This document shows positions 45,144 through 54,409 of a stretch of 64,000 nt of DNA, one piece after another. The notes beneath the pieces were generated by a model. That model did not search any database. It was given only the letters and a program-made list of their open reading frames with translations, and was not told the DNA's origin. How positions within the stretch are numbered: the stretch's first letter is position 1; every line of letters begins with the position of its first letter. The DNA is from Paracoccus alkenifer (GTDB lineage Bacteria > Pseudomonadota > Alphaproteobacteria > Rhodobacterales > Rhodobacteraceae), in contig NZ_FNXG01000006.1 in assembly GCF_900108405.1 (NCBI RefSeq), forward strand, positions 1 to 64,000, given 5' to 3'. Both the position numbers and the translations under genes were made by a program.

Positions 45144-46328
45144 ATGAACCGATTTCTGATCGCAACGGCCGCGCTGGCGTTGACCGCCGGCGGCGCGCTG
45201 GCCGAGGACATCAAGCTGGGCATCTCGCTGGGCTTTACCGGCCCGCTGGAATCCATGGCGCCGCCGATGGCCGCCGCCGCCGAAATGGCAATGAAAGAGG
45301 TCACCGATTCCGGCAAGCTGCTGGACGGTTCGACCGTGACCGCGGTGCGCGCCGACAACACCTGCGCCGATGCGGCGGCCTCGGTCGCGGCGGTCGAGCG
45401 GCTGGTGACCTCTGAACGGGTCAACGGGATCATGGGCGGCATGTGTTCGGGTGAAACCATCGCCAGCCTGGAACGGGTGGCGGTGCCCAACGGCATGGTG
45501 ATGATCGCACCCTCGGCGACCTCGCCCGCGCTGTCCACCATCGAGGATCAGGGGTTTTTCTTTCGCACCTCGCCGTCGGACGCGCGGCAGGGCGAGGTGA
45601 TGGCCGACATCATCACCGACCGCGGCATCAAGTCGGTGGCGGTCAGCTACACCAACAACGACTACGGCAAGGGGCTGGCGGATTCCTTTGTCACGGCCTT
45701 TCAGGCCAGGGGCGGCACCATCACGATGAACGCGGCCCATGACGACGGCAAGGCCGATTATTCGGCCGAGGTCGGCGCGCTGGCCGCCGCCGGGGGCGAG
45801 GCGCTGGTGGTCGCGGGCTATGTCGATCAGGGCGGCTCGGGCATCGTGCGGGGGTCGCTGGATGCGGGGGCCTTCGACAGCTTCGTGTTCACCGACGGCA
45901 TGGTGACGCAGGCGCTGGTCGACAAGTTCGGGGCCGAGCTGGAAAAATCATTCGGGCAGAACCCCTCGGCCGAGGGCGAGGGCCGCGACGCTTTCATCGC
46001 ACTGGCGCGCGAGGCCGGGTTCGACGGCTCGGACGCGTTTGCCGCCGAAGCCTATGATGCGGCGGCGCTGATCATGCTGGCGATGCAGGCGGCAGGGTCC
46101 AGCGACCCGCGCGTCTACAAGGACAAGGTGATGGAGGTCGCGAACGCCCCCGGCGAAAAGATCCAGCCGGGCGAGCTGGGCCGCGCGCTGGAACTGTTGG
46201 CCGCGGGGCAGGACATCGACTATGTCGGCGCCTCGGCGGTCGAGCTGGTGGGCGGCGGCGAAAGCGCCGGCACCTACCGCGAGGTCGACTACAAGGGCGG
46301 CGTCCTGAACGTGGTCGGCACCCGCTAG
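45144..46328 (+). CDS. ABC transporter substrate-binding protein 2 (paralog)
   Basis: This 394-residue paralog of the preceding gene is near-identical over long stretches (for example the NGIMGGMCSGETIASLERV segment and the DPRVYKDKVMEVANAPGEKI segment). It has its own signal peptide (MNRFLIATAALALTAGGALAED) and an AGGAGGA ribosome site. Visible differences cluster in the lobes (APPMAAAAEMAMKE against APNMASGAELAIKE; VFTDGMVTQALVDKFG against ILPDGMVGQPVVDRFG). These could change ligand preference. The livG gene follows. Confidence 0.92.
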   Translation: MNRFLIATAALALTAGGALAEDIKLGISLGFTGPLESMAPPMAAAAEMAMKEVTDSGKLLDGSTVTAVRADNTCADAAASVAAVERLVTSERVNGIMGGMCSGETIASLERVAVPNGMVMIAPSATSPALSTIEDQGFFFRTSPSDARQGEVMADIITDRGIKSVAVSYTNNDYGKGLADSFVTAFQARGGTITMNAAHDDGKADYSAEVGALAAAGGEALVVAGYVDQGGSGIVRGSLDAGAFDSFVFTDGMVTQALVDKFGAELEKSFGQNPSAEGEGRDAFIALAREAGFDGSDAFAAEAYDAAALIMLAMQAAGSSDPRVYKDKVMEVANAPGEKIQPGELGRALELLAAGQDIDYVGASAVELVGGGESAGTYREVDYKGGVLNVVGTR

Positions 46329-46438
46329 CCCCCTGTGACGCAGGGTCCGCGGCGCCTTTTTGCGGGCGTCGCGGCAGTTTTGCTTGGCGGATGTGCAATG
46401 TCCCGCTAGGCAGCGCGCGGGGGAGAATCGGAGCAAGC

Positions 46439-47326
46439 ATGATCGAGGTCCACGACCTTCACCGGCACTTCGGCGGCTTTCGGGCCGTGGATGGCGCCAG
46501 CCTGAAAATCCGCAAGGGGTCGATCACCGGGCTGATCGGCCCGAACGGCGCCGGGAAATCGACGCTGTTCAACGTGATCGCCGGGGTGCTGGCGCCGACA
46601 TCGGGCCGGGTGTTGATGGGCGGCGAGGACATCACCGGCCTGCCCCCGCACCAGCTGTTCCACAAGGGGCTGCTGCGCACCTTTCAGATGGCGCATGAAT
46701 TCGCCTCGATGAGCGTGCGCGAAAACCTGATGATGGTGCCGCCCGGCCAGTCGGGGGAAACCCTGTGGAACACCTGGTTCGGCCGCAAGCGCATCGCGGG
46801 CGAGGAACGCGCGCTGCGTGCCCGCGCCGACGAGGTGCTGGATTTCCTGACCATTTCTCACGTGGCCGAGGAAAAGGCCGGCAACCTGTCGGGCGGGCAG
46901 AAAAAGCTGCTGGAACTGGGCCGCTGCATGATGGTCGATGCCCGCATCGTGTTCCTGGACGAGGTCGGCGCCGGCGTGAACCGCACGCTGCTGATGACCA
47001 TCGCCGACGCGATCATCCGCCTGAACCGCGAACGCGGCTATACATTTTGCGTGATCGAGCATGACATGGATTTCATCGGCAAGCTCTGCGACCCGGTGAT
47101 CGTCATGGCCGAGGGCAAGGTGCTGGCCGAGGGCCCGGCCGACAGCATCATGGCCAATGAGGCCGTGATCGAGGCCTATCTGGGCCGCGGGCTGAAAAAC
47201 AAGGTCAAGGCCGAGGCCGAGGAAGAAACCCTGTTCGGCGAAAGCCACGGCTTTCAGCCCGGGATGGGCGACGAGGCCGGCGCGGGCGGCGACGGGCTGC
47301 CGGCGCGACCCTTGGGGGGCATGTGA
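46439..47326 (+). CDS. livG: LivG-type ABC ATPase
   Basis: This 295-residue ATP-binding subunit has Walker A GLIGPNGAGKSTLFNVI, the signature NLSGGQKKLLELGR and Walker B ARIVFLDEVGAGVN. It has the longer C-terminal tail usual for LivG relatives (YLGRGLKNKVKAEAEEETLFGESHG). The start at 46439 (MIEVHDLHRHFGGFRAVDGASL) is set by homology and a weak AG-rich site. The stop overlaps the livF start (TGATG). Confidence 0.92.
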   Translation: MIEVHDLHRHFGGFRAVDGASLKIRKGSITGLIGPNGAGKSTLFNVIAGVLAPTSGRVLMGGEDITGLPPHQLFHKGLLRTFQMAHEFASMSVRENLMMVPPGQSGETLWNTWFGRKRIAGEERALRARADEVLDFLTISHVAEEKAGNLSGGQKKLLELGRCMMVDARIVFLDEVGAGVNRTLLMTIADAIIRLNRERGYTFCVIEHDMDFIGKLCDPVIVMAEGKVLAEGPADSIMANEAVIEAYLGRGLKNKVKAEAEEETLFGESHGFQPGMGDEAGAGGDGLPARPLGGM

Positions 47327-48036
47327 TGGAAAACGCCTATCTTTCCGCGACGGGGATGCGCGGCGGCTACGGCAAGGCCGACATCCTCAACGGCTGCGAC
47401 ATCGCGGTCGGGCGCGGCCAGATCGCAGTGATCGTCGGCCCGAACGGCGCCGGCAAATCCACCGCGATGAAGGCCGTGTTCGGGATGCTGGACCTGCGCG
47501 AGGGCACGGTGCTGCTGGACGGGCAGGATATCGGCGGGCTGTCGCCTCAGGACCGGGTCCGCCGCGGCATGGGGTTCGTGCCGCAGGTCGCCAACGTCTT
47601 TCCGACCATGACGGTCGAGGAAAACCTGGAAATGGGCGCCTATATCCGCGACGACGATTTCCGCGACACGATGGAGCAGGTCTATCACCTGTTCCCCGCC
47701 GTCGCCGACAAGCGCCGCCAGCACGCGGGCGAGCTGTCTGGCGGCCAGCGCCAGCAGGTCGCCGTCGGCCGGGCGCTGATGACCCGCCCCAGCCTGCTGA
47801 TGCTGGACGAACCCACCGCCGGCGTCAGCCCCATCGTCATGGACGAGCTGTTCGATCGCATCATCGAGATCGCCCGCACCGGCATTTCCATCCTGATGGT
47901 GGAACAGAACGCCCGGCAGGCGCTGGAAATCGCCGATATCGGCTATGTGCTGGTGCAGGGCGCCAACCGCTATACCGGCACCGGCGCCGAACTGATGGCC
48001 GACCCCGAGGTGCGCCGCACCTTCCTGGGGGGCTGA
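47326..48036 (+). CDS. livF: LivF-type ABC ATPase
   Basis: This 236-residue ATP-binding subunit has Walker A VIVGPNGAGKSTAMKAV, signature ELSGGQRQQVAVGR and Walker B PSLLMLDEPTAGVS, then ILMVEQNARQAL. It pairs with LivG on the cytoplasmic face of the LivH/LivM channel. The start overlaps the livG stop. livH follows after 33 bases. Confidence 0.93.
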   Translation: MENAYLSATGMRGGYGKADILNGCDIAVGRGQIAVIVGPNGAGKSTAMKAVFGMLDLREGTVLLDGQDIGGLSPQDRVRRGMGFVPQVANVFPTMTVEENLEMGAYIRDDDFRDTMEQVYHLFPAVADKRRQHAGELSGGQRQQVAVGRALMTRPSLLMLDEPTAGVSPIVMDELFDRIIEIARTGISILMVEQNARQALEIADIGYVLVQGANRYTGTGAELMADPEVRRTFLGG

Positions 48037-48069
48037 CATGGCTGCGACCGCCGCAACGAGAGGCCACCG

Positions 48070-49071
48070 ATGGATCCGCTGAACGCGCTCGTCATATTCC
48101 TGAACTTTGTCTTCATCCCGGCCTCGGCCTACGGGGCGCAGCTGGCGCTGGGGGCGCTGGGGGTGACGCTGATCTACGGGATCCTGCGGTTTTCCAACTT
48201 TGCCCATGGCGACACCATGGCATTCGGCACCGCCATGGTGATCCTGCTGACCTGGGGGTTGCAGGCGCTGGGGATCACGCTGGGGCCGCTGCCCACCGCG
48301 CTGCTGGCGCTGCCCGCGGCCATTGCGCTGACCGCGGCGCTGGCGCTGCTGACCGACCGCTGGGTCTATCGCCATTACCGCCGCATCAAGGCGGCGCCGA
48401 TCGTGGTGGTGATGGCCTCGGTCGGCGTGATGTTCGTGATGAACGGGCTGACCCGCATCGTGATCGGCGTGGGCGAGATCAATTTTGCCGATGGCGCCCG
48501 TTTCGTCGTCACCGTGCCGCAGTTCAAGGCGATGACCGGCCTGTCCGAGGGGCTGTCGCTGCGCACCACCCAGGCGATCACTCTGGTGATCGCGGCGCTG
48601 TCGGTCTGGGCGCTGTTCGTGTTCCTGAACCGCACCCGCGCCGGCAAGGCCATGCGCGCCTATGCCGATAACGAGGATCTGGCGCTGCTGTCGGGCATCG
48701 ACCCCGACCGGGTGGTGCGGCTGACCTGGATCATCGCCATCGCGCTGGCGGTAATGGCCGGGTCGCTTTACGGGCTGGACAAGAGCTTCAAGGCATTCAA
48801 CTATTTCCAGATCCTGCTGCCGATCTTTGCCGCCGCCATCGTGGGGGGCCTCGGCAACCCTGTCGGTGCCATCGCCGGCGGCTTCCTGATCGCCTTTTCC
48901 GAGGTCGCCTTGACCTATCCATGGAAAAAAGTCGCCGAGTATCTGGGGTTCGAACCCACGGGCCTGCTGCAAATGCTGGGCACGGAATACAAGCTGGCGA
49001 TCAGCTTTGTCATCCTGATCGTCGTGCTGCTGGTGCGCCCCACGGGGCTGTTCCGCGGCAAGGCTTACTGA
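48070..49071 (+). CDS. livH: LivH-type ABC permease
   Basis: This is a 333-residue permease with about eight membrane segments and LivH family features (LALGALGVTLIYGILRFSNFAHGDTMAFG, and the ATPase-contact EAA-like loop around AIVGGLGNPVGAIAGGFLIAFSEV). It forms half of the membrane channel of this importer. Confidence 0.92.
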   Translation: MDPLNALVIFLNFVFIPASAYGAQLALGALGVTLIYGILRFSNFAHGDTMAFGTAMVILLTWGLQALGITLGPLPTALLALPAAIALTAALALLTDRWVYRHYRRIKAAPIVVVMASVGVMFVMNGLTRIVIGVGEINFADGARFVVTVPQFKAMTGLSEGLSLRTTQAITLVIAALSVWALFVFLNRTRAGKAMRAYADNEDLALLSGIDPDRVVRLTWIIAIALAVMAGSLYGLDKSFKAFNYFQILLPIFAAAIVGGLGNPVGAIAGGFLIAFSEVALTYPWKKVAEYLGFEPTGLLQMLGTEYKLAISFVILIVVLLVRPTGLFRGKAY

Positions 49072-49086
49072 GCGAAAGGGGGAACC

Positions 49087-50430
49087 ATGTCCAGCACCCG
49101 ACAGGCCGATGCAAGGCCAAGCCCCCTGCGCGCACCGCTGCTGTTTCTGGCGGTGGCGGCGCTGCTGCTGCTTGAGGGCAGCGTCTCGAACGCGATGTTT
49201 TCGGGGTCGTGGAACAGCGCGCTGGCGCTGTTGAACATGGGGCTGATCTCGGCGGTGGCGGCGCTGGGGGTCAATATGATCTGGGGCTATGGCGGGCTGT
49301 TCAACGCCGGTGTCGTCGGCTTCATCGGGCTGGGTGGGCTGGCGCCGGTGCTGATCTCGACCCCGCATGTCGCGGGGGCCTGGGACGCGGGCGGGCCGCG
49401 GCTGATGCTGGCGATGGCCGTGGGGCTGGCGACGCTGGTGCTTGTCTGGGCCGCGGCGCAGCGGCTGCGCGGCCTGTCCCGCGGCGTGGTAATCACGCTG
49501 ATCGTCCTTGCCGGCTATGTCGCCGCGCGGATCCTGTTCGACCCCGCCGTCGCCGCGATCGAGGCCAACAACCCCGCCAAGGCCGGCAATATCGGCGGCC
49601 TTGGCCTGCCGGTGGTGCTGAGCTGGCCCGTGGGCATGGTGCTGGCCGCCGTCGCCGCCTGGGGGATCGGCAAGGTGGCGCTGGGGCTGCGTTCCGACTA
49701 TCTGGCCATCGCCACGCTGGGCATCGGCGAAATCATCGTCGCCATCCTCAAGAACGAGGGCTGGCTGGCGCGCGGCGTGCTGAACATCACCGGCATCCCC
49801 CGCCCCGTCCCCTATGAGCTGGCGCTGCAATCGAACCCCGAATTCGTCGCCGCCGCCGCCCGCTGGGGGCTGGATGCGGCCACCGGATCAGGCATCTATG
49901 TCAAGCTGTGCTATGCCGCGATCTTTGTCGCGGTGGTGCTGACGCTGATCCTGCTGACGGAACTGGCGCTGTATTCGCCATGGGGCCGGATGATGCGCGC
50001 GATCCGCGACAACGAGACCGCGGCGGCGGCGATGGGCAAGGACGTGACCCGCCGGCATTTGCAGCTGTTCGTGCTGGGCTGCGCGGTGATCGGCCTGTCG
50101 GGCGCGATGATGGTGACGCTGGACGGGCTGATGGCGCCGGGCGGCTACAACCCGCTGCGCTATACGTTCCTGATCTGGGTGATGGTGATCGTCGGCGGCT
50201 CGGGCAACAACTGGGGCGCGGTGCTGGGGGCGATCCTGATCTGGTTCCTGTGGATCAAGGCCGAGGTCTGGGGCCCGGCCGCGATGGCGGTTCTGACCTC
50301 GCCCCTGTCCGCGGGCGGCCTGCGCGCGCATCTGATCGAAAGCGCGCCGCAGATGCGCTATCTGGCGATGGGGGTTGTGCTGCTGCTGGTGCTGCGCTTT
50401 GCCCCGAAGGGGTTGCTGCCGGAACGCTAG
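49087..50430 (+). CDS. livM: LivM-type ABC permease
   Basis: This is a 447-residue permease, longer than many LivM proteins, with an extended N-terminal half. Family motifs include ALGVNMIWGYGGLFNAGVVGFIGLG, LRSDYLAIATLGIGEIIVAI and LIWVMVIVGGSGNNWGAVLGAILIWFLWI. It is the last gene of the importer operon. A GC hairpin follows at 50445-50463. Confidence 0.92.
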   Translation: MSSTRQADARPSPLRAPLLFLAVAALLLLEGSVSNAMFSGSWNSALALLNMGLISAVAALGVNMIWGYGGLFNAGVVGFIGLGGLAPVLISTPHVAGAWDAGGPRLMLAMAVGLATLVLVWAAAQRLRGLSRGVVITLIVLAGYVAARILFDPAVAAIEANNPAKAGNIGGLGLPVVLSWPVGMVLAAVAAWGIGKVALGLRSDYLAIATLGIGEIIVAILKNEGWLARGVLNITGIPRPVPYELALQSNPEFVAAAARWGLDAATGSGIYVKLCYAAIFVAVVLTLILLTELALYSPWGRMMRAIRDNETAAAAMGKDVTRRHLQLFVLGCAVIGLSGAMMVTLDGLMAPGGYNPLRYTFLIWVMVIVGGSGNNWGAVLGAILIWFLWIKAEVWGPAAMAVLTSPLSAGGLRAHLIESAPQMRYLAMGVVLLLVLRFAPKGLLPER

Positions 50431-50444
50431 GATCCTGGGCAAAA

Positions 50445-50463
50445 GGGGGGCTTCGCGCCCCCC
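50445..50463. terminator. GC hairpin after livM
   Basis: GGGGGG (50445-50450) pairs with CCCCCC (50458-50463) around CTTCGCG, between the convergent livM and purN genes. It is preceded by AAAA, and a second GC-rich palindrome follows. It could act in both directions. Confidence 0.55.
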
Positions 50464-50483
50464 GCCCTGCGGGCTCCCCCCGC

Positions 50484-50505
50484 GGGATATTTCCGTGATG
50501 AAGAA
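50484..50505. repeat. Dispersed intergenic motif, copy 2
   Basis: This is the second copy of the 22-base motif at 35175-35196, differing at one base, again directly after a terminator-like GC hairpin. Confidence 0.55.
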
Positions 50506-50509
50506 GGGG

Positions 50510-51136
50510 TCAGAGGTCGATGCGGCCGGTTTTTCCTGCGGCAAAGCGGCGCAGGACCAGCGGGTAAAGCCGGTGTTCGGCGGTCAGCACCCGCGCGGCA
50601 AGCGTGTCGGGGGTGTCGCCGGGTTCGACCGGGACGCTGGCCTGGCCAAGGATCGGGCCGCAGTCGAGTTCCGGGGTGACCAGATGCACCGTGGCCCCGG
50701 CCTGCGCGTCGCCCGCGGCAAGCGCGCGGGCGTGGGTGTTCAACCCGGGATATTTCGGCAAGAGCGAGGGGTGGATGTTCAGCATCCTCCCGCTGAAGCG
50801 CGCCACAAAATCCGGGGTCAGGATCCGCATGAACCCGGCAAGGCACAGGATGTCGGGCTGCGCGGCCAGCAGCGGCTCCAGCAGCGCCGATTCAAACGCG
50901 GCGCGGTCGCGGCCGAAGGGGCGATGATCGACCGCGGCGGTGGGAATGCCCATCTCGGCGGCGCGGGACAGCCCGGCGGCGGCAGGGTCGTTCGAGGCGA
51001 CCAGCACCGCCCGCGCCGGATGGTCGCCGGTCATCGACCGCACCAGCTGCACCATGTTCGAGCCACCGCCGGAAATCAGGATCGCGACGCGTTTGGGGGT
51101 GTCTGGCGGCGCGTCTTGCAGGGCCGCGCTCATCAA
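50510..51136 (-). CDS. purN: Phosphoribosylglycinamide formyltransferase
   Basis: This 208-residue GAR transformylase of purine synthesis has the N-terminal phosphate-binding [12 protein letters not shown], the catalytic region [24 protein letters not shown] (with Asn and His) and a catalytic Asp in [12 protein letters not shown]. Its start overlaps the purM stop as ATGA, the usual purM-purN pair. Confidence 0.95.
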   Translation of the reverse strand: MMSAALQDAPPDTPKRVAILISGGGSNMVQLVRSMTGDHPARAVLVASNDPAAAGLSRAAEMGIPTAAVDHRPFGRDRAAFESALLEPLLAAQPDILCLAGFMRILTPDFVARFSGRMLNIHPSLLPKYPGLNTHARALAAGDAQAGATVHLVTPELDCGPILGQASVPVEPGDTPDTLAARVLTAEHRLYPLVLRRFAAGKTGRIDL

Positions 51137-52182
51137 AGCGTGCCGGTGTAGCGCACGCCCGGCGTGCCCTCGACCCTGCCCAGCGTCACCACGGTTTCGC
51201 CCGCCTCGCGCAGCAGCTCGGCCAGCGCCTCGGCGCGGTCCGGGGCGACCACGACGATCATCCCGATGCCGCAGTTGAAGGTCTTGAGCATTTCCTCGGG
51301 CGGGGTGCCGCCGGTTGCGGCCAGCCAGCCGAATACCGCCGGCAGTTCCCAGCTGTCCAGATCGACGCTGGCGCCAAGGCCATCAGGCAGCACCCGCGGC
51401 AGGTTCTCGGTGATGCCGCCGCCAGTGATATGGGCCGCGGCGCGGACGCCCCCCGCCCGCAGCGCCGCCAGCAGCGGGCGCACATAAAGCCGCGTCGGCG
51501 TCAGCAGCGCGCGCCCCAGCGGCGCGTCGGCAAAGGGCGCCGGCGCATCCCAGCCCAGCCCGCTGCGTTCGACCACCTTGCGGACCAGCGAATAGCCGTT
51601 CGAATGCACCCCGTCCGAGCCGAGCCCCAGCAGCACATCGCCCGCGGCCACCCCCTGCGGCAGATGCGCGCCGCGTTCCATCGCGCCCACGGCAAAGCCG
51701 GCAAGGTCGAAATCGCCGCCGTGATACATCCCCGGCATCTCGGCCGTTTCCCCGCCGATCAGGGCGCAACCGGAACGGCGGCAGCCCTCGGCAATGCCCT
51801 CGATCACCTGCGCGGCCTGTTCGGTATCGAGCTTGCCGGTAGCGAAATAATCCAGGAAAAACAGAGGCTCGGCGCCTTGGCAGACCAGATCGTTCACGCA
51901 CATGGCCACAAGGTCGATGCCGACGCCCCCGACCTCGCCGGTGTCGATGGCGATGCGCAGCTTGGTGCCGACGCCGTCGGTCGCGGCCACCAGCACCGGG
52001 TCGGCATAGCCGGCCGCGCGCGGGTCGAAGAGCGCGCCGAAACCGCCCAGGCCCGCCATCACCCCCGGCCGCGCGGTAGCGGCGGCGGCGGGCTTGATCC
52101 GCTCGACCAGCGCGTTGCCCGCGTCGATATCCACCCCTGCCGCGGCATAGGTCAGCCCGGTTGCCTTGGTTTCGCCCGTCAT
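51133..52182 (-). CDS. purM: Phosphoribosylformylglycinamidine cyclo-ligase
   Basis: This 349-residue AIR synthetase has ATP-binding and family motifs [33 protein letters not shown] (here [22 protein letters not shown]), and [16 protein letters not shown]. The start at 52182 ([23 protein letters not shown]) gives the standard length; the in-frame upstream codons run toward the tRNA gene and look non-coding. Confidence 0.95.
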   Translation of the reverse strand: MTGETKATGLTYAAAGVDIDAGNALVERIKPAAAATARPGVMAGLGGFGALFDPRAAGYADPVLVAATDGVGTKLRIAIDTGEVGGVGIDLVAMCVNDLVCQGAEPLFFLDYFATGKLDTEQAAQVIEGIAEGCRRSGCALIGGETAEMPGMYHGGDFDLAGFAVGAMERGAHLPQGVAAGDVLLGLGSDGVHSNGYSLVRKVVERSGLGWDAPAPFADAPLGRALLTPTRLYVRPLLAALRAGGVRAAAHITGGGITENLPRVLPDGLGASVDLDSWELPAVFGWLAATGGTPPEEMLKTFNCGIGMIVVVAPDRAEALAELLREAGETVVTLGRVEGTPGVRYTGTL

Positions 52183-52311
52183 GTCGCCCGCCTTCAGATG
52201 ATCGCCGGGCGTGGATAGCCCAGCCGCCGCGCGCAGACAATCGCGCTGGCAGGCAGAGCGCCGGTTTATCTTGACCCCGCTTGCGGCATTTGCGACAGGC
52301 GGGGGGCGGGC

Positions 52312-52387
52312 GGGCCCGTAGCTCAACGGTTAGAGCAGGGCGCTCATAACGCCTTGGTTGGGGGTTCGAATCCCTCCGGGCCTACCA
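52312..52387 (+). tRNA. tRNA with CAU anticodon (likely tRNA-Ile2, else elongator Met)
   Basis: A full cloverleaf with encoded CCA is present. The acceptor is GGGCCCG with CGGGCCT, the D arm GCTC/GAGC, the anticodon loop CTCATAA in a GGGCG/CGCCT stem, and the T loop TTCGAAT. The short D loop and the variable region TGGTT resemble tRNA-Ile with a lysidine-modified CAU more than elongator tRNA-Met. The prophage integrase gene ends 24 bases downstream, so the 3' half is probably the attachment site. Confidence 0.88.
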
Positions 52388-52410
52388 TGACCCCTGCAAG
52401 CAATTGATTG
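52360..52410. other. Probable attL at the tRNA 3' end
   Basis: The junction of chromosome and island must lie in or just after the tRNA T arm and acceptor (from about 52360) because the integrase gene ends at 52411. Tyrosine integrases of this arrangement commonly recombine within the tRNA 3' end. The matching attR should lie right of the window and repeat this sequence. Confidence 0.5.
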
Positions 52411-53517
52411 CTAAAGATATTTCGGCAAGTTTACAGCCACGGCGGCCCGGTTTACAGCGTTCCGTTCCTGTTCCGGCCCCTGCCCTGCCCCCGTCACCAG
52501 CCGCCGCATCTCGGCGGCCTCGGTGTAGCGCTGCGCTTCGGCCAGCGTCTTGTGGCCGCCCCAAGCCATGATCGCATGCGCCGATCCGCCGGCCTCGGCG
52601 ATCATCGTCAGGCGGGATTTGCGCAGCCCATGGGCTGATCGTTCGACCAGCCCTGCCTCGCGCGCGGCCGTGCTGACCACATTCCCCAACCCCTTGATGC
52701 TGCGCGGCCGCCCATGCGACGTTTGCAGGAACGTGAGGCTCCCCGAAAGGCAGGCGATGGCCTGAAGCATCTGATCGCGCTCTGCGGCCCAGGACTGTGC
52801 CCACAGAGGCAGCGGCGCGGCCCACGGCACATAGGCGCGCCCGCCGGTCTTGCTTTGTCGGAAGACCAGGACACCGTCGCTGCCGATATGCTGGGGACCG
52901 ATCGCCACCGCGTCCACGGTCCGGGCGGCGGTCCAGAACACCAGCTCCATGCAGGCACGCTGAGTCGAGCCGAAAGGCCAGTGCGTGCGGAATTTCGCAA
53001 TGTCATCTGCCGACCACGGCGCGAAGCCGTCCGTCTGGACAGGGATCTTTTGCAGCCCGGCGCATGGGTTGTTCGAGATGGTCCCGGCGGTCCTGGCGTG
53101 GCCGCAGATCAGCCGCCAGACCTTGAGGCGCGCGTTCGCCTTGCTGGCGGCGAATTTGTCGAGATCGGCGCGAATGTGATTCTCGCGCAGCCCGGTCATC
53201 GGCCCGGCCCCATATTCGGCGCGGATTTCGTCGGCCTCGCGCCGGACCACGTGGCGGTAGACTGCCGAATAGCCCTTGACCTTGCGCGAGCCGAGCATCG
53301 CCGTCACCGCTGCGGCGATAGTGCCGGCCGGCGCGGTCTCGACCGGGCGCGGCGCGCTGGCCTCGGCAGCGGCCCAGGCGGCGATGAAGTCGGGGTGTGC
53401 CTCGGGGATGTCGTCAGGCAGCTTGGTGCGGGTCGGCCGATGCCAGCGATAAACCTTGCCGCCCTTGCGGACGCGATGGACCCGCGGGAGCATCACACCC
53501 CGAACAGCCTGTCGCAT
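52411..53517 (-). CDS. int: Tyrosine site-specific integrase
   Basis: This is a 368-residue tyrosine recombinase. The C-terminal catalytic domain shows Arg in FWTAARTVDAVAIGP, a Lys in the hairpin QSKTGGRA, the HxxR box SAHGLRKSRLTMIAEAG and the tail AWGGHKTLAEAQRYTEA, with the His and nucleophilic Tyr. An N-terminal core-binding region precedes it. It is encoded at the end of the leftward prophage operon, beside the tRNA, and overlaps the upstream excisionase-like gene. Confidence 0.92.
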   Translation of the reverse strand: MRQAVRGVMLPRVHRVRKGGKVYRWHRPTRTKLPDDIPEAHPDFIAAWAAAEASAPRPVETAPAGTIAAAVTAMLGSRKVKGYSAVYRHVVRREADEIRAEYGAGPMTGLRENHIRADLDKFAASKANARLKVWRLICGHARTAGTISNNPCAGLQKIPVQTDGFAPWSADDIAKFRTHWPFGSTQRACMELVFWTAARTVDAVAIGPQHIGSDGVLVFRQSKTGGRAYVPWAAPLPLWAQSWAAERDQMLQAIACLSGSLTFLQTSHGRPRSIKGLGNVVSTAAREAGLVERSAHGLRKSRLTMIAEAGGSAHAIMAWGGHKTLAEAQRYTEAAEMRRLVTGAGQGPEQERNAVNRAAVAVNLPKYL

Positions 53518-53723
53518 GTCGCCACCTCGTTGCCGGTCTCGCCCTCATAGGGCAGATCATCAGCATAGGCGTCGAGATCGCGAATGTCATAAAGACGTCT
53601 AGAGTTATGGACCCTGCGCGCGATCGGCAGGCCGCGCAGGGTGCTGGCGGACAAGCCCAGATAGGCCGCCGCTTCGGACACCGACAGCAGTCGCGGACGG
53701 AAGCTCAGGGATGCCTTGCTCAT
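53493..53723 (-). CDS. Excisionase-like HTH protein
   Basis: This 76-residue protein has an AlpA/MerR-type HTH (LLSVSEAAAYLGLSASTLRGLPIARRVHNSRRLYDIRDLDAY). It sits just upstream of int and overlaps it by about 25 bases, the expected place for an excisionase. The start at 53723 overlaps the stop of the upstream gene. Confidence 0.8.
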   Translation of the reverse strand: MSKASLSFRPRLLSVSEAAAYLGLSASTLRGLPIARRVHNSRRLYDIRDLDAYADDLPYEGETGNEVATCDRLFGV

Positions 53724-54409
53724 GCCGCAATCTCGCGCATCGCATGACCGCTCCACTGTTCGGCCGCGGCCTGCATCATTCCCGGGAACGATCTGCTGCG
53801 CAGGCGAGCGCGTTCCGGCCCGGGCGGCAGGCGGTGCACCCGATTCCAGCGTTTCCATTCGTCGGATCCGCGCACAGGTTCTGGTAGCCTGTCGGTCTCG
53901 GTCAGCGGCGGCAGGCCGCGCAGATACCAGCCGGTGGATTTATAGGCGGGCTCGCCGAACCAGAAAGGTTGGACCATCTGCGGCGCCGGAAGATCGGCGG
54001 GCATGCGGTCCCGGGCGAGGTCGTTCATTTCCGGGTTCTCGATCGCCAGCCGCGGGATCCGCGCCTCCCAGCAGGTCGAAAAAACATGCACGCCCATCTC
54101 GAATTCGGCCCGCAGGCAGTCCCAGGTGCGGCCGCGCGGTAGCTGCTTGGGCGGGGTCCATTTGCCGGGGCCGGACATCCAGCGCCGGCCGGACCTGCAA
54201 AGGCGGGTGCAGGGCGGGTGCATGACGGCCAGCAAGTCCCAGCCCTCGGACAGGATGCCATCGCGCACGTCGCAGATGATGTGGCGATTACTGCCGTCCT
54301 CGGCCGGGTCGAGATCGCAGGACCAGACGTCATGCCCCAGCGCAGCAAAGGCGCGGCGGGCGATGCCGCTGGTCTCGCAGGCGATCAGGATGCGGAAAGC
54401 GATCGTCAT
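53720..54409 (-). CDS. Phage protein resembling a DNA cytosine methyltransferase fold
   Basis: This 229-residue protein has a Rossmann-like start (FRILIACETSGIARRAFAALGHDVWSCDLDPAED). A Pro-Pro-Cys motif follows (LLAVMHPPCTRLCRSGRRW), then an ENP box (RLAIENPEMNDLA). The motif order resembles C5-cytosine methyltransferases (motifs I, IV and VI), but the glycine loop is not canonical and the target-recognition part is short. Relatives are common in phages of this group. DNA modification is likely but unproven. The start overlaps the upstream stop as ATGA. Confidence 0.65.
   Translation of the reverse strand: MTIAFRILIACETSGIARRAFAALGHDVWSCDLDPAEDGSNRHIICDVRDGILSEGWDLLAVMHPPCTRLCRSGRRWMSGPGKWTPPKQLPRGRTWDCLRAEFEMGVHVFSTCWEARIPRLAIENPEMNDLARDRMPADLPAPQMVQPFWFGEPAYKSTGWYLRGLPPLTETDRLPEPVRGSDEWKRWNRVHRLPPGPERARLRSRSFPGMMQAAAEQWSGHAMREIAA

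Noticed and set aside
47254..49830. 858-codon minus-strand frame opposite livG, livF, livH and livM
   Set aside because: It spans several convincing genes in antisense and is composed mainly of Gln, His, Arg and Gly; no family resemblance.
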